A DNA stretch of 6,231 bases, taken from NCBI GenBank assembly GCA_008501575.1, contig QQUO01000102.1, positions 1 through 6,231 on the forward strand, given 5' to 3'. Below the pieces are notes generated by a model. The model saw nothing but the letters and a program-made list of their open reading frames with translations, searched no databases and was not told the origin of the DNA. Positions 5,642 to 6,231 of this stretch are shown one piece after another. Source of the stretch: Pseudomonadota bacterium. Lineage in GTDB: Bacteria; Pseudomonadota; Gammaproteobacteria; Xanthomonadales; Marinicellaceae. Each line of letters begins with the position of its first letter. The stretch's first letter is position 1. A program made the position numbers and the translations under genes.

Positions 5642-6190
5642 ATGAAACTTGACCAAATACAATTGCTCATCCTTCTTTATTTATTTTCCATTAATAATGT
5701 CTGTGCCTTTACAACCGAACCATCCGCACAAAAACCTGACTGTGCAATCATTGATGTCGATAATCAAACCTATGCCACTGACGACACGACAAATGTGGAG
5801 CTTCAAGCCATCGGTGAATTATTGCAGATGTGGCGAACGGCTGTATTAAATGGTGACACCCAAGCCATTATGGATTTGGTCACAGAAGATGCGATTTTCT
5901 GGAGCCATGGGGCCGTTCCACTCATTGGAAGACAAGAACTGGCAGATGCCTTTGCGCCATTCCTGAAACAATATAAGTACATTCAGAATTATAATTGCCA
6001 GGAGTTGGTCATTCGGGGAGACCGTGCTTTTATTCGGGGCACTGAAAAAAACATTAAAAAGCCCCATGCCGGTGGTGACACCGTTATCAGCATGCAACGC
6101 GCCTTTTCAATACTCCATCGTTCTGCTGACGGTCGCTGGCGCTTTGCACGCGGAATGACAAACACACCACCAAAACTAAAAGAAGAATAA
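5642..6190 (+). CDS. Secreted NTF2/SnoaL-like (DUF4440-type) domain protein
   Basis: A 182-aa protein of unknown precise function. Residues 1-22 form a hydrophobic signal sequence with a likely signal peptidase I site after V20-C21-A22. C21 is not in a valid lipobox because the preceding residue is Val. The domain spans about 53-172: a first helix with MWRTAVLNGDTQAIMDLVTEDAIFW, then GxxxLIGRQELADAFAPFL, then antiparallel strands ending DGRWRFARGMTN. This is the pattern of the SnoaL/DUF4440 cone-shaped fold, which includes enzymes, immunity proteins and plain binding proteins, so no reaction can be named. The mature chain has Cys34 and Cys119, which could pair in the periplasm. No Shine-Dalgarno is seen before the ATG. 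It is transcribed divergently from the nor operon; a shared role in nitrosative stress is possible but unproven. Confidence 0.85.
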   Translation: MKLDQIQLLILLYLFSINNVCAFTTEPSAQKPDCAIIDVDNQTYATDDTTNVELQAIGELLQMWRTAVLNGDTQAIMDLVTEDAIFWSHGAVPLIGRQELADAFAPFLKQYKYIQNYNCQELVIRGDRAFIRGTEKNIKKPHAGGDTVISMQRAFSILHRSADGRWRFARGMTNTPPKLKEE

Positions 6191-6231
6191 ATCCACCCAT
6201 TTTTATAAAGCAGGTTGATACAAATCCCTAA

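Overview
The window looks like a piece of chromosome from a facultatively denitrifying or NO-tolerant gammaproteobacterium with moderate, AT-leaning composition. The assignment is tentative. It rests on strong GGAGG ribosome binding sites before the respiratory genes, an FNR/DNR-type operator, a compact rho-independent terminator and an extended -10 promoter. These features argue against Bacteroidetes, although the two amino-acid genes on the left resemble Bacteroidetes-type enzymes.

Left block (1-2081, + strand): branched-chain amino acid synthesis. The downstream three quarters or so of ilvC (ketol-acid reductoisomerase) is followed 5 bp later by ilvA, a short-form biosynthetic threonine dehydratase. 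The ilvC reading frame, open from the window edge, is broken by an in-frame TAG at 40-42, in a protein that is otherwise well conserved on both sides. It is therefore a pseudogene, a very recent mutation or a sequencing error.

Middle block (5242 down to 2220, - strand): a three-gene respiratory nitric oxide reductase operon. The order of transcription is a 110-aa two-helix membrane protein of unknown family, then a NorC-like subunit of 320 aa carrying two haem-c sites instead of one, then a NorB-like catalytic subunit of 557 aa with two additional C-terminal membrane helices. The genes are translationally coupled (ATGA overlap, then a 2-nt gap with the Shine-Dalgarno inside the upstream gene). 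The unit begins behind an FNR/DNR box at 5418-5431 and ends at a 14-bp-stem terminator just after norB. No norD, norQ, norE or norF is adjacent. All haem, FeB and active-site glutamate residues of NO reductase are present, so the likely reaction is 2 NO + 2 e- + 2 H+ to N2O + H2O. Electrons would enter through the tethered second cytochrome domain, which resembles the cytochrome tail of caa3 oxidase subunit II.

Right block (5642-6190, + strand): a divergently transcribed small secreted protein with an NTF2/SnoaL-like (DUF4440-type) fold. The 399-bp divergent region holds the FNR box, an inverted repeat, an extended -10 promoter and a possible 14-codon ORF.

The most unusual item is the NO reductase operon: a dihaem NorC fusion, an extended NorB and an unrecognised small leading subunit.
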